Positions 22,539-31,050 of a stretch of 43,531 nt of DNA are shown one piece after another. A program made the translations under genes and the position numbers. This DNA is from Myxococcales bacterium (lineage in GTDB: Bacteria; Myxococcota_A; Polyangia; Palsa-1104), in contig PNAM01000018.1 of assembly GCA_003170275.1 (NCBI GenBank), positions 1 to 43,531 on the forward strand, given 5' to 3'. How positions within the stretch are numbered: the first letter of the stretch is position 1; each line of letters begins with the position of its first letter. The notes beneath the pieces are model-generated. The model ran no database searches, was not told the DNA's origin, and saw only the letters and a program-made list of their open reading frames with translations.

Positions 22539-23074
22539 TGAAGAGAATCGTGCTCATCGGTGCGGCGCTGTGCGCGCTCGCCGTCCCCGGGCTGGCCAAG
22601 AAGAAGCCCGCCAAACCCAAGGCGCCGGCCGTCAAGGTCGGCAGCGAAGACGAAGCGCGCAGCCTGCTCGAGGAGCTGCAGAAACCGGGCGCGGACGCAA
22701 AGGCGCTCACCGCCCGCCTGCGTCCGACCCACGAAGACTACCTCGCGGTCTTCGAAGGCGACTCCGCCGCCAAGGCCGAAGGCGGCTACACGCCGGCGTG
22801 GGACAAAGGCGACCTGGTCATCACGCTCAAGCCCGACCAGTCCGATCTCAAGCTATTCCACGCCACCAGCGACGAGCTCAAGGCCGGCGGCGCCGCCGCG
22901 CAAAAGTTCCCCGGCGGCTACAAGCAGATCGCCCCGATGCTCAAGAAGGGGCTGGTCTTCTACTCCTTCAAGTTCGTCCGCCCCGGCGAAGAGCTGGGCC
23001 TGGCCTACGACGGCCTGGTCTCCGTCAACGGCCACTGGACGATCTTCCCCAAGCCCTGGCGCTACGTCCACTAA
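22538..23074 (+). CDS. Exported protein of unknown function
   Basis: 178 residues from ATG 22538, which gives a clean signal peptide (MKRIVLIG, Ala/Leu core, cleavage near GLA-KK). The frame is also open from ATG 22451, which overlaps the ankyrin stop as ATGA; that would add 29 non-conserved residues before the signal. The mature part is a Lys/Pro-rich stretch and a compact alpha/beta domain with no recognised family. It converges with the DUF1501 gene, with 13 bases between and no terminator hairpin. Confidence 0.7.
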   Translation: MKRIVLIGAALCALAVPGLAKKKPAKPKAPAVKVGSEDEARSLLEELQKPGADAKALTARLRPTHEDYLAVFEGDSAAKAEGGYTPAWDKGDLVITLKPDQSDLKLFHATSDELKAGGAAAQKFPGGYKQIAPMLKKGLVFYSFKFVRPGEELGLAYDGLVSVNGHWTIFPKPWRYVH

Positions 23075-23087
23075 CCAGCGTCCCCTT

Positions 23088-24308
23088 TCATAGCAGGAGC
23101 GGCGCGATGGGTTTGCCGTTGTCGGTGAGGGTGATTGGGCGGCCGCGTGGAGTGGAGAACTCCTTGGTGGGATCGAGGCCGAGCAGGGTGGCGATGGTGG
23201 CGAACAGGTCGGCGACGGACGTGGGATCGGTCACCACCTTTTCGCCGGTGGCGTCGGTGGCGCCATGCACCACGCCGCCGCGCACGCCCGCCCCGGCCAG
23301 CACCGCGCTCCACGCCGCCGGGTGGTGATCGCGCCCCTCGTTCTCGTTCAGCTTCGGCGTGCGCCCGAACTCGCCCATGCACAACACCAGCGTCGACTCG
23401 AGCAGCTTGCGCTCGTCGAGCTCCTTGAGCAGCGACGCCATCCCCGGATCGAGCGCGCCCATCAGCTTGCGCGTGCGCCCGAAGTTGTCCTGGTGCGTGT
23501 CCCACCCGTCGAGCACCACCTCGACGAACCTCACGCCCGACTCGACCAGCCGCCGCGCCATCAAGCAGCCGCGCCCGAAGTCGCTGTCGCCGTACGCCGC
23601 GCGCACCGCGTCCGGCTCCTCGGCCAGGTCGAACGCCTTGAGCCGCGGCGAATACATCATGCGCACCGCCTTGGCGTACACCGCCTCGCGTCCCTTGATC
23701 TTCGCGTCGCCGGTCTCGACCAGGAACTGCGACTCGAGCGCATCGAGCGCGCTCTTGCGCCGCAGAAACCGCACCATGTCGACGTTGCGCGCGTAGCTGG
23801 TGTTCTGCGGCGGCTGGCGTGGCGTCGGCACGATGAACGGCCCATGCTGCACGCCGAGAAAGCCGGCGCCCAGGCTCGGCCCGTTGATGGCCACGAAGCC
23901 GGGCAGGTTGGTCGCCGGATCGCCCAGCTCCTCCGAGACCCAGCTGCCCAGCGACGGGTACGCGACGGTGGGATTGGGCGAGTAGCCGGTATGCACCAGG
24001 TGCTGCGCGCGATCGTGGTTGCCCTCGCGGCTGGTCATGCCGCGCACGATCGCCAGCCGCGCCGCCTGCTCGCCGACGAGCGGCAGGTGCTCGGCGAGCT
24101 CGATCCCCGGCGCGCGCGTCGCCAGCGGCTTGATCGGATTGTTCGCCTTCGGGTCCCACGTATCGATGTGGCTGGGCCCGCCGTTCATCCACAGAAGGAT
24201 GCACGCCTTGGCCCGTGCCGGCGCCGCCACCACGCGACGCGCGCCGAGCGCCCACAGCCCGAGCATTCCGCCGAGCCCCGTCTTCACGAATGTGCGTCGA
24301 TTCATCAT
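23088..24308 (-). CDS. DUF1501 family protein, Tat-type signal
   Basis: 406 residues beginning MMNRRTFVKTG, with a twin-arginine-like signal and hydrophobic core. Family sequences follow (ILLWMNGGPSHIDTWDPK, SREGNHDRAQHLVHTGY, GWDTHQDN, LVLCMGEFGRTPKLNENEGRDHHP), typical of DUF1501, a sulfatase/alkaline-phosphatase-fold group with conserved His and Asp residues. These proteins are nearly always encoded next to DUF1549/DUF1553 proteins, as here. ATG 24308 overlaps the stop of that gene (TGATG). It is exported folded; the substrate is unknown. Confidence 0.9.
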   Translation of the reverse strand: MMNRRTFVKTGLGGMLGLWALGARRVVAAPARAKACILLWMNGGPSHIDTWDPKANNPIKPLATRAPGIELAEHLPLVGEQAARLAIVRGMTSREGNHDRAQHLVHTGYSPNPTVAYPSLGSWVSEELGDPATNLPGFVAINGPSLGAGFLGVQHGPFIVPTPRQPPQNTSYARNVDMVRFLRRKSALDALESQFLVETGDAKIKGREAVYAKAVRMMYSPRLKAFDLAEEPDAVRAAYGDSDFGRGCLMARRLVESGVRFVEVVLDGWDTHQDNFGRTRKLMGALDPGMASLLKELDERKLLESTLVLCMGEFGRTPKLNENEGRDHHPAAWSAVLAGAGVRGGVVHGATDATGEKVVTDPTSVADLFATIATLLGLDPTKEFSTPRGRPITLTDNGKPIAPLLL

Positions 24309-26002
24309 CAGTGTCTGAAATAGAACTCGCTGGAGTTGAGGAGCGCCCAGAACAGATCTTCGTACGCCTGACCCTGCGCGGTGAGCCCCGGCGCGACCCG
24401 TCGTTCGAGCCGGGCGATCGGATCGTTGCCCAGCTTGCGCGCGAGCTTCTGCTTCTCGCCGTTGAGCACCGGGGGCGGCTTCTTTCCCGGCCCGGTGTCC
24501 ACCACGTCGCGCGTCGCGCGCACGAAGCCGGTCCAGCGCGTGGTCTCGGCCGCGGTCGGCTTGCGCGACAGCGTGCGCAGGTACAGCGCCTCGATCTTCG
24601 CCTCGTCGCCGAGCGGCATGGCCAACACGTCGGTGAGCGTGGTGCCCGGCAGCGCGCTCGCGCCCGCGTTCACCAGCGGCCCGTTCAAGAGGAGCAACGT
24701 CTGCGGCACGGTCCCCTCGAACTCCGTCTGCTCGCTCTCCTCGTCGATGTCGAACAGGAACGTGACGATGTTGCGCAGCTGCAGCTTCTGTTTCTCGAAG
24801 TTGACCCCCGCGAATTTCTGGAACACCGGTTCCACATTCGTGGCCAGCATCAGCGAATCGAGCAGCTCCTCGGGCCCGAGCGCGCGCAGCCGATAGCGCG
24901 CCCACAGCTTCTCCCCGTCGGCGCTCCGGGTCGGCGCGGCCTGCAGTTGGTACGCGCGCGTGCCGCAGATCAAGCGCACCAGCCGCTTGAGGTCGAAGCC
25001 ATGCGACGCGAAGTCGTTGGCCAGCGTCTCCAGGAGCTGCGGCGCGACCACCGGGTTCGAGCTACGGAAGTCGTCGATCGGCTCGACGAAGCCGCGCCCG
25101 AGCAGGTACGCCCACATGCGGTTGACCATCGCGCGCGCGAACCACGGGTTGGTCGGCCGCACCATCCAGCTCGCCAGCGCCTGGCGCCGGTTGCCCGCGC
25201 CGGTGAAGTCGGTCCCGTCGAGCGCGGCGGGCTGCGCGGCGGCGATCGCGTGCAGCTCGGCGTCCATCTTCATCTGGTTGCCGAGCCCCACCACCGCGAT
25301 CGGGAAATCCTTGAGCGCCGCGCGCCGGATGCCCAGCACCTTGCCCTGCTCGAGCGGCAGCGGCCCCGAGTACGCGAAGCACGCCGCCAGCTTGCGAAAG
25401 TCTTCCTGCTTCCACTTCTCCGACGGATGGTTGTGGCACTGCGCGCACTGGATCTGCACGCCGAGGAACACGCGCGACATCTTGCCGGTCAGGTCCTGCG
25501 GCGTCTGCGCGAACTTGAGCATCCAGTTCACCGCGCCTTCGATCTTGTTCTCGCCCGTCGCCGTGAGCAGCGTCGTGGTCAGCTTGTCCCACGGCGTGTT
25601 CTTCTCCAGCTCGGCGTGCAGCCAGGCGCGGAACGCCACGCGGTCGACGATCTGCGAGAACACCTGCCGCCCCATCAGCACCTTGTCCCAATAGGCGGTG
25701 AAGTGATCGGCGTACTGCGGCCCGTCGAGCAGCGCATCGAGCGCGCGCACCCGCTTGCCCGGCGACTTGTCGTCGAGGAACGCGGTCACCACCTGCGGCG
25801 TCGGAATGACGCCCGCCAGATCGAGGTACACGCGGCGCAGGAAGCGCGCGTCGTCGACCAGCGGCGCCGGCTTGAGCCGCGCGCGTTTCCACTCGACCGA
25901 GACCAACCGGTCGAGATCCGCCGACGACAGCTCGCCTGCCCGCGCCGGCGCAGCGCGCAGCGCGGGAATCGACAGCAGGCACACCAGGGCGAGCGCGCGC
26001 AT
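24308..26002 (-). CDS. DUF1549/DUF1553 domain protein
   Basis: 564 residues with a signal peptide (cleavage after ARA-GE). The N-terminal DUF1549 part includes RRVYLDLAGVIPTPQ and the single CxxCH-like segment QCAQCHNHPSEKW, which may bind a metal or haem. The C-terminal DUF1553 part includes NPWFARAMVNRMWAYLLGRG and the closing LLNSSEFYFRH. Such proteins are abundant in Planctomycetes and present in myxobacteria. It is first in a two-gene operon with DUF1501. Confidence 0.92.
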   Translation of the reverse strand: MRALALVCLLSIPALRAAPARAGELSSADLDRLVSVEWKRARLKPAPLVDDARFLRRVYLDLAGVIPTPQVVTAFLDDKSPGKRVRALDALLDGPQYADHFTAYWDKVLMGRQVFSQIVDRVAFRAWLHAELEKNTPWDKLTTTLLTATGENKIEGAVNWMLKFAQTPQDLTGKMSRVFLGVQIQCAQCHNHPSEKWKQEDFRKLAACFAYSGPLPLEQGKVLGIRRAALKDFPIAVVGLGNQMKMDAELHAIAAAQPAALDGTDFTGAGNRRQALASWMVRPTNPWFARAMVNRMWAYLLGRGFVEPIDDFRSSNPVVAPQLLETLANDFASHGFDLKRLVRLICGTRAYQLQAAPTRSADGEKLWARYRLRALGPEELLDSLMLATNVEPVFQKFAGVNFEKQKLQLRNIVTFLFDIDEESEQTEFEGTVPQTLLLLNGPLVNAGASALPGTTLTDVLAMPLGDEAKIEALYLRTLSRKPTAAETTRWTGFVRATRDVVDTGPGKKPPPVLNGEKQKLARKLGNDPIARLERRVAPGLTAQGQAYEDLFWALLNSSEFYFRH

Positions 26003-26008
26003 CGCAGC

Positions 26009-26014
26009 GTTAGA
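26009..26014 (-). promoter_or_regulatory. -10-like element of the DUF1549/DUF1501 operon
   Basis: TCTAAC on the minus strand (four of six matches) ends 6 bases before ATG 26002. It fits the pattern of leaderless starts seen elsewhere in the window. Weak on its own. Confidence 0.25.
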
Positions 26015-26075
26015 CTGGCATGCCCGCGAAAAGGTTAAAAGGTGACCGCGATCACGCGCCGCACCCCGGGCCGGG

Positions 26076-26306
26076 TCAGATCCGCCCCAGGGCCTCGAGC
26101 ACCGCGTCGATGCCCTGGAAGAGCGTCGCGCCGTCCCACAGCGCGGGCAGCTTCGTGCCGCCCCGCGCGGCGAAATCTGCCTGTACTTCCGGATAGAAAA
26201 TATTCCGAAACCGCACTTTTTCCGTCAGGGACAGATCGACGACGGCCTTGCGCGCGCGCGCCGACGAGCCGTCGTCGTTGGTGGCGTGAAACAGCTCGGG
26301 CAGCAT
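26076..26306 (-). CDS. Small thioredoxin-fold / GST N-domain-like protein
   Basis: 76 residues. After a short N-terminus (ATNDDGSSARARKAVVDL) come FRNIFYPEVQADFAARGGTKLPALWDGATLFQGIDAVLEAL, which resembles the cis-Pro strand (LPAL) and terminal helix of a glutathione S-transferase N-terminal domain. No active-site Cys is present and the C-terminal helical GST domain is absent. ATG 26306 overlaps the stop of the upstream membrane-protein gene (TGATG), supporting that it is real. Confidence 0.6.
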   Translation of the reverse strand: MLPELFHATNDDGSSARARKAVVDLSLTEKVRFRNIFYPEVQADFAARGGTKLPALWDGATLFQGIDAVLEALGRI

Positions 26307-26731
26307 CAAGCGATCCTCCGCCGCAAGCGCGCGCGCAACAGGCCGGTGGCGATCAGCAGCAGCGCGACCAGCCCATCGATCGCGCACCACTTCCAGAACG
26401 GCTTCAGCTCCACCCACGTCACCGTCGACACCGCGCCGGCGAACCACATCCCGCACAGGCCAGCGACCAGCCCGATCGCGACCGCCCACACCAGCGCGCG
26501 CGGCGGACGCGCGACGAACGCCGCCACCAGCGCCACCAGCGCCATCGACAAGCGCGCGCCCGCCCACAGCTGGCTGTAGATCAGCGCCGTCGAGGTCAGC
26601 GACGCGCCCACCAGCTCGCGCCCCATCACGCGCGGCACCACGAGCGTGATCAGCGCGCTCGCGCCCGCGTACAGCGCGTACAGCGCGAGCACCGCGCGCT
26701 GAACCTTGTGCACGATCGCCAGCGCGGTCAT
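26306..26731 (-). CDS. Four-helix membrane protein, unknown
   Basis: 141 residues with about four hydrophobic segments and a basic C-terminus (LLRARLRRRIA). No family recognised; the layout is like small DoxX/DUF4345-type proteins. It starts at ATG 26731 inside the stop of the transporter gene (ATGA) and overlaps the next gene by TGATG, so transporter, membrane protein and GST-like protein form one translationally coupled unit. Confidence 0.72.
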   Translation of the reverse strand: MTALAIVHKVQRAVLALYALYAGASALITLVVPRVMGRELVGASLTSTALIYSQLWAGARLSMALVALVAAFVARPPRALVWAVAIGLVAGLCGMWFAGAVSTVTWVELKPFWKWCAIDGLVALLLIATGLLRARLRRRIA

Positions 26732-28167
26732 TGCGACCCACCCTGCGCTTCGCGCCGGGGCCCAATGTGCGCGCCCCGTCCCGGCACCACGTTCCACAAG
26801 CGCGAGATCAGGAGCGCGCCAATGATCGCGAACGGGATCGGCGCTAGCGGCCACACGTTGTACTCGGTGCCCGGATGCAGCGCATCCTTGTAATGGTCGA
26901 GCAGCCGGCCCATGCCGTAGCCGACGAAGGTCGCCGCGAGGTACTGCGCGCCGTCGAATAAGCCGGCCGCGGTGGCCACCGCTTTCTTGCCGCCGAAGTC
27001 CATCGAGGCCGCGCCACCGACGAGCGAGTGCGCGCTGCTGATGAAGAACGAGATCCCCATCAGCACTGCACAGCCGGCCCACGCCGAGTGCAGGAAGTTG
27101 TACATCAGCCACAAGCAAGCCGCCTGCCCGACGAACGCGAAGAAGATGACCGGCGCGCGTCGCGAGCCGAATACCCGGTCCGATGCATTGCCCGCCACCA
27201 GCCCGCCGCAGATCGCCGCCGCCGGCATGCCCCAGCTCGCCACCTGGTACGGCAAAAAGTGCGAGAGCTCTGCGGCGCGGATGTGGAACACCGTGCCGAT
27301 GTAGCGCGCCCACCAGTGGTCGACCGAGTTGCGCACCATGCCGATGCACATCGACGAGAACGCGATCAGCCACGCCGCGCGCGATGCGAACACCTTGCGC
27401 AAGACGAAGCCGAGTGACGGCTTCTGCGCCTCTTCTTCGGCGGTCTCGTCGGCGGTGGCGTACTCGTAGCCGGCGTCGGCGGGCGTATTGGCGACGAACG
27501 CCCGGTTGGCGAAGAACATCACCAGGAGGATCGCCGCCGGGATCCAGAAGCAGTACTGCCACGGCAGGTAGGTGAGGATGAACGGCGAGAAGAAGAAGGC
27601 GAACCAGCGCCCGCCCTGGATCATGATGCCGAACAGCCCGGCGAACTTGCCGCGCTCCCGCACGTGGAACCAGGCGGCGTTGATCTTCACGATCGAGAGC
27701 GCGCCGAACGACTGGAAGTAATGGTTGCCCGCCCACAGCGCCGAGAACGTGGCGATCAACGTCGAGGCGGTCATGCCGTGCGAGAGCATCGCCGGCTCGA
27801 CCACCTTGCCGTCCTGCCACACCGCGGGACGCTCGAGGAAGATGTGACACAGCCCGAACAGGAAGTTGAACACCGCCGCGCCGACCGAGCCGATCAAGAT
27901 CGCGCGCTTGCCGCCGATCTTGTCGGCGAGCGGCCCGTTCAAGAACACCGCGAGGCCGTACACCAGCACGCCCGCCGAGACGATCCCGCCGTAGTCCGCG
28001 TTCGACCAGCCGAACTTCTCGCCGATCGCGACCGAGATCGCGCTCAGGTTGTAGCGCGACATGTAGAAGAAGCCGTACATCAGGCCGAGGAACACCCAGT
28101 TGACGCCGCGACGCGTCCGGAAGCCTTCCGGATGCTGGAGCGGCGACGGCGGAGTGAGCTCGGACAT
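26728..28167 (-). CDS. MFS transporter, organophosphate:phosphate antiporter-like
   Basis: 479 residues with about twelve membrane segments. The first helix carries YGFFYMSRYNLS, the arginine-containing signature of the OPA family (GlpT, UhpT), which exchange phosphate for organophosphates. The loop motif GPLADKIGGKRAIL between helices 2 and 3 is classical MFS. An acidic cytoplasmic loop (ATADETAEEEAQK) separates the halves. ATG 28167 is preferred to a GTG at 28188. No regulator or metabolic partner hints at the substrate. Confidence 0.88.
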   Translation of the reverse strand: MSELTPPSPLQHPEGFRTRRGVNWVFLGLMYGFFYMSRYNLSAISVAIGEKFGWSNADYGGIVSAGVLVYGLAVFLNGPLADKIGGKRAILIGSVGAAVFNFLFGLCHIFLERPAVWQDGKVVEPAMLSHGMTASTLIATFSALWAGNHYFQSFGALSIVKINAAWFHVRERGKFAGLFGIMIQGGRWFAFFFSPFILTYLPWQYCFWIPAAILLVMFFANRAFVANTPADAGYEYATADETAEEEAQKPSLGFVLRKVFASRAAWLIAFSSMCIGMVRNSVDHWWARYIGTVFHIRAAELSHFLPYQVASWGMPAAAICGGLVAGNASDRVFGSRRAPVIFFAFVGQAACLWLMYNFLHSAWAGCAVLMGISFFISSAHSLVGGAASMDFGGKKAVATAAGLFDGAQYLAATFVGYGMGRLLDHYKDALHPGTEYNVWPLAPIPFAIIGALLISRLWNVVPGRGAHIGPRREAQGGSQ

Positions 28168-28213
28168 ACGCGGCGAGTTTGATAACACAGCGGTCCCGTG
28201 GTGTCATGCGACG

Positions 28214-29539
28214 ATGAACGCGGGGCTCGGCGACGATGCAGTTCGGCACCTGCAGGCGCTGCTCAAGATCGACACCACCAATCCGCCGGGCAACGAGACC
28301 GCCGCCGCCGAATACCTGGCCGACCTGTTCGACGCCGCCAAGCTGCCGCCGGTGTTGTTGGGCGCGCGGCCCGAGCGCAAGAACGTGATCGCGCGGCTGC
28401 ACGGCTCGGGCGAAAAGCCGCCGCTGCTCTTGTCAGCGCACCTCGACGTGGTGCCCGCGGAGCCCGACCAGTGGACCCATCCGCCGTTCGCCGGCGAGAT
28501 CCACGACGGCTATCTGTGGGGCCGCGGCGCGATCGACATGAAGCACATGGCGGTGATGTCCGCGCTGGTGCTCTTGCGCCTCAAAGAGGAGGGCGTGTCG
28601 CTCAAGCGCGATCTGATCTTCGCCGGCGTCGCCGACGAGGAGGCCGGCTGCGACGACGGCTCGCGCTTCCTCGTCGACCACCACCCCGACAAGGTGCGTG
28701 CCGAGTTCGCGCTCGGCGAAGCGGGCGGGTTCACCATCTATCTCGGGGGACAGACCATCTATCCCATCCAGATCGCCGAGAAGGGCGCGGTGTGGATGAA
28801 GCTGCGCGCGACCGGCCGGCCGGGCCACGGCTCGATGCCGCGCGAAAACAACGCGGTAGCGCGCATCGGCCAGGCGGTGGCGCGGCTGGCCTCGACGCGC
28901 CTGCCGCAGCATCGCACCGCGGTGGTCGACAAGTACCTGCGCGCGATCGCGGCGACACAGAAGTTTCCCAACTCGTTCCTGCTCAAGAAGCTGCACATCC
29001 GCCGCATCGCCGACCTGGTGCTCGGCAAGCTGCCCGACAAGGGCGTGGCGGCGGCGCTCGCGGCGGTGCTCTCCAACACCGCGGTGCCGACGGTGCTGCG
29101 CGCGGGCGGCAAGATCAACGTGATCCCCGGCTTCGCCGAGGCCGAGGTCGACGGGCGCTCGCTGCCCGGCCAGACCACCGCCGACCTGATCGCGGAGGTG
29201 CGCCGCACGATCGGCGAAGACGTCGAGATCGAAGTGCTGCGCGAGATGCCTCCCGTCGAGCAAGAGGCCGAGTCCGCGCTGTGGGATCTCATGAAGTCGG
29301 CGCTCGAGCGCCACCATCCCGGCGCGATCGTCGTGCCCTACCTGGCGCCCGGCTTCACCGACGCCAAGAGCTGGTCGCGCCTCGGCTGCCGCTCGTATGG
29401 CTTCATGCCGCTGCGCTTCCCCGACGACGGCACCAAGTTCGGCGACCTGTACCACGGCCACGACGAGCGCATCCCCGTCGAGGGCTTGAAGTGGGGCGTG
29501 CAGGTGCTCTACGAAGTGGTCAAGGCGTTCGTCACCTGA
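28214..29539 (+). CDS. M20-family metallopeptidase / amidohydrolase
   Basis: 441 residues. Zinc ligands and catalytic residues are visible: SAHLDVVP (His and catalytic Asp), GRGAIDMKHM (bridging Asp), ADEEAG (catalytic Glu and ligand Glu) and a C-terminal YHGHDERIP (His). The lid/dimerisation domain begins near GRPGHGSMP. There is no signal peptide, so it is a cytosolic carboxypeptidase, dipeptidase or deacylase of the M20/M25/M40 group. It is divergent from the OPA transporter and converges with the next gene, with one base between. Confidence 0.92.
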   Translation: MNAGLGDDAVRHLQALLKIDTTNPPGNETAAAEYLADLFDAAKLPPVLLGARPERKNVIARLHGSGEKPPLLLSAHLDVVPAEPDQWTHPPFAGEIHDGYLWGRGAIDMKHMAVMSALVLLRLKEEGVSLKRDLIFAGVADEEAGCDDGSRFLVDHHPDKVRAEFALGEAGGFTIYLGGQTIYPIQIAEKGAVWMKLRATGRPGHGSMPRENNAVARIGQAVARLASTRLPQHRTAVVDKYLRAIAATQKFPNSFLLKKLHIRRIADLVLGKLPDKGVAAALAAVLSNTAVPTVLRAGGKINVIPGFAEAEVDGRSLPGQTTADLIAEVRRTIGEDVEIEVLREMPPVEQEAESALWDLMKSALERHHPGAIVVPYLAPGFTDAKSWSRLGCRSYGFMPLRFPDDGTKFGDLYHGHDERIPVEGLKWGVQVLYEVVKAFVT

Positions 29540-29540
29540 C

Positions 29541-29954
29541 CTACTTGGTGCCGATCGCGCGCTTGAGCAGCGCCTTGGCCATGCGGCGCTTGTTGAGCTG
29601 GCCCTTGCGCAAGACCCAGATGCGCACCGCCTTGCCCGCCATCCAATAGAGGAGCGCCCAGGTGAGAAACCCCGCCAGCGCGGCGCCGGCGATTCCGATC
29701 GCGTTCCACGGCGCGGCGAGCAGCACGGCCTCTCGCGCGAGCAGCCCGAAGACCACCGGCACCATCAGGAACGCCATGACCCGAACCAGCATGCCGCGGC
29801 GCGCGCCGTACTGCAGTCGGATGTATTTCCAGATGCCCTTGGGCAACGTCTCGGCCGCGTCCTTGGCGTACGGATCGCGCAACAGCGTGCCGCAGTCCTC
29901 GCAGTGGGAACCGCCCGCCCACGTCGACGCGCAGCCTGGACACACCTTGATCAC
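29541..29954 (-). CDS. Zinc-ribbon membrane protein, unknown
   Basis: 137 residues with GTG start. An N-terminal zinc ribbon uses C5-x2-C8 and C18-x2-C21. Two hydrophobic segments (about 55-75 and 83-105) follow, then a basic C-terminal tail. A minus-strand TAGGTT (29966-29961) ends 6 bases before the start, again suggesting a leaderless mRNA. No family name recognised. Confidence 0.75.
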   Translation of the reverse strand: MIKVCPGCASTWAGGSHCEDCGTLLRDPYAKDAAETLPKGIWKYIRLQYGARRGMLVRVMAFLMVPVVFGLLAREAVLLAAPWNAIGIAGAALAGFLTWALLYWMAGKAVRIWVLRKGQLNKRRMAKALLKRAIGTK

Positions 29955-29972
29955 GCGGGGAACCTACCGGAG

Positions 29973-30980
29973 CTAGTAGCCGCGCGCAACCAGCCAGTCG
30001 GCCAGTTGGCGATAGAACAGATGGCAGTCGAACGGGTTCCCGGCGCCGGGCGAGTCGTTGGCGAGCTGGCACATCTCGTCGAGGTGGTCGGCGGGAATGC
30101 AGCCGAGGAACGTGCCGTAGCGCGCCGAGCCGACCGGCACCAGTCCGTCGTTGGAGGGCGACGGGGTGACGTCGTTGGAGAGGATGGTGCCCGTCGCAGA
30201 GAGCAGCGGATCGACCGGGTCGGGATAGCTGTTCCAACGCGCGACGAACGGCGCTTCGGTCGGCGTGCCGCACGCGTCGTCGCCCATCGACATGTTCGAG
30301 CGGCCGGCGATCGAGTAGTAGGCGACGTTGGGGTTGTCCGGGTGCAACAAGGAGAAGGCCGCTGCGCCCTTGGACGACAGCACGTCGAGCGCCGCCTGCG
30401 CGTTCATGTCCACCTTGCCGTCGATGGTCGCGCCGAGCACGTTGAGCAGCGCCGAGATCGCGTCCTGCATCGGCCCCGGCAGATCGCCGGTCGCGATGTC
30501 GGCCACCGGCGTTCCACGGTGCGGAGCGGAGATGGTGGTCACCGACGCGATCTTGTCGCCGATGTTCGACGCCACGTAGCGGCAGTCGAGCCCGCCCTGC
30601 GAGTGGCAGATCAGGTTCACTTTTTGCGCGCCGCTCATCACCAGGACGTTCTCGACGAACGCCTGCAGCTGCGCGCCACGGACCTCCGACGAGTTGTAGG
30701 CGTCGACCTCGGCGGTGTAGACCTCGTGGCCATCCTGGGTCAACGCGTCGGCCACGCCGTAGAAATAATTGATCGGGCCGATGTTTTTGAAACCATCCAA
30801 CCCATGCGCGAGCACGATGGGGTACGATTTGCGCGTGCCGCCGTCCTCGCTCCCAGTGGGAAACTGCGTCGGGGATCGATCTCCCGCGTCGGCGCCCTGC
30901 GTTCCGGGAGACGCAGCGTCGGGTGCGGCAGAACAACCTGCGACAAGCACGGCGGAGAGGGCGACCGTGGCCAGCTTCAT
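29973..30980 (-). CDS. Lipase lipoprotein, bacterial lipase family I type
   Basis: 335 residues. Lipobox VLVAGC is followed by a flexible Asp/Gly/Ser/Pro linker and an alpha/beta-hydrolase domain: oxyanion segment PIVLAHGLDGF, nucleophile ICHSQGGLD, catalytic Asp in SNDGLVPVGSARYG and catalytic His in PADHLDEM. The spacing matches Pseudomonas/Burkholderia-type true lipases. Several cysteines could form disulfides. No lipase-specific foldase (Lif) is encoded beside it, so it should be family I.1/I.2-like but self-folding, or use a distant foldase. A surface location is likely. Confidence 0.9.
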   Translation of the reverse strand: MKLATVALSAVLVAGCSAAPDAASPGTQGADAGDRSPTQFPTGSEDGGTRKSYPIVLAHGLDGFKNIGPINYFYGVADALTQDGHEVYTAEVDAYNSSEVRGAQLQAFVENVLVMSGAQKVNLICHSQGGLDCRYVASNIGDKIASVTTISAPHRGTPVADIATGDLPGPMQDAISALLNVLGATIDGKVDMNAQAALDVLSSKGAAAFSLLHPDNPNVAYYSIAGRSNMSMGDDACGTPTEAPFVARWNSYPDPVDPLLSATGTILSNDVTPSPSNDGLVPVGSARYGTFLGCIPADHLDEMCQLANDSPGAGNPFDCHLFYRQLADWLVARGY

Positions 30981-31050
30981 GACAACAACCCCCGGTGGCG
31001 CTTATTTGAGGTCTCACGACGCACCTTGTCAAGAGATGTAGGTAAGGGTA

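Noticed and set aside
23075..23087. Terminators between convergent gene pairs (also 9844, 13638-13640, 29540, 40583-40590)
   Set aside because: The gaps are 1-13 bases with no hairpin plus T-run; convergent genes abut or overlap.
24215..26038. 607-codon plus-strand frame opposite the DUF1549 gene
   Set aside because: The minus-strand protein has clear family motifs; this frame has none.
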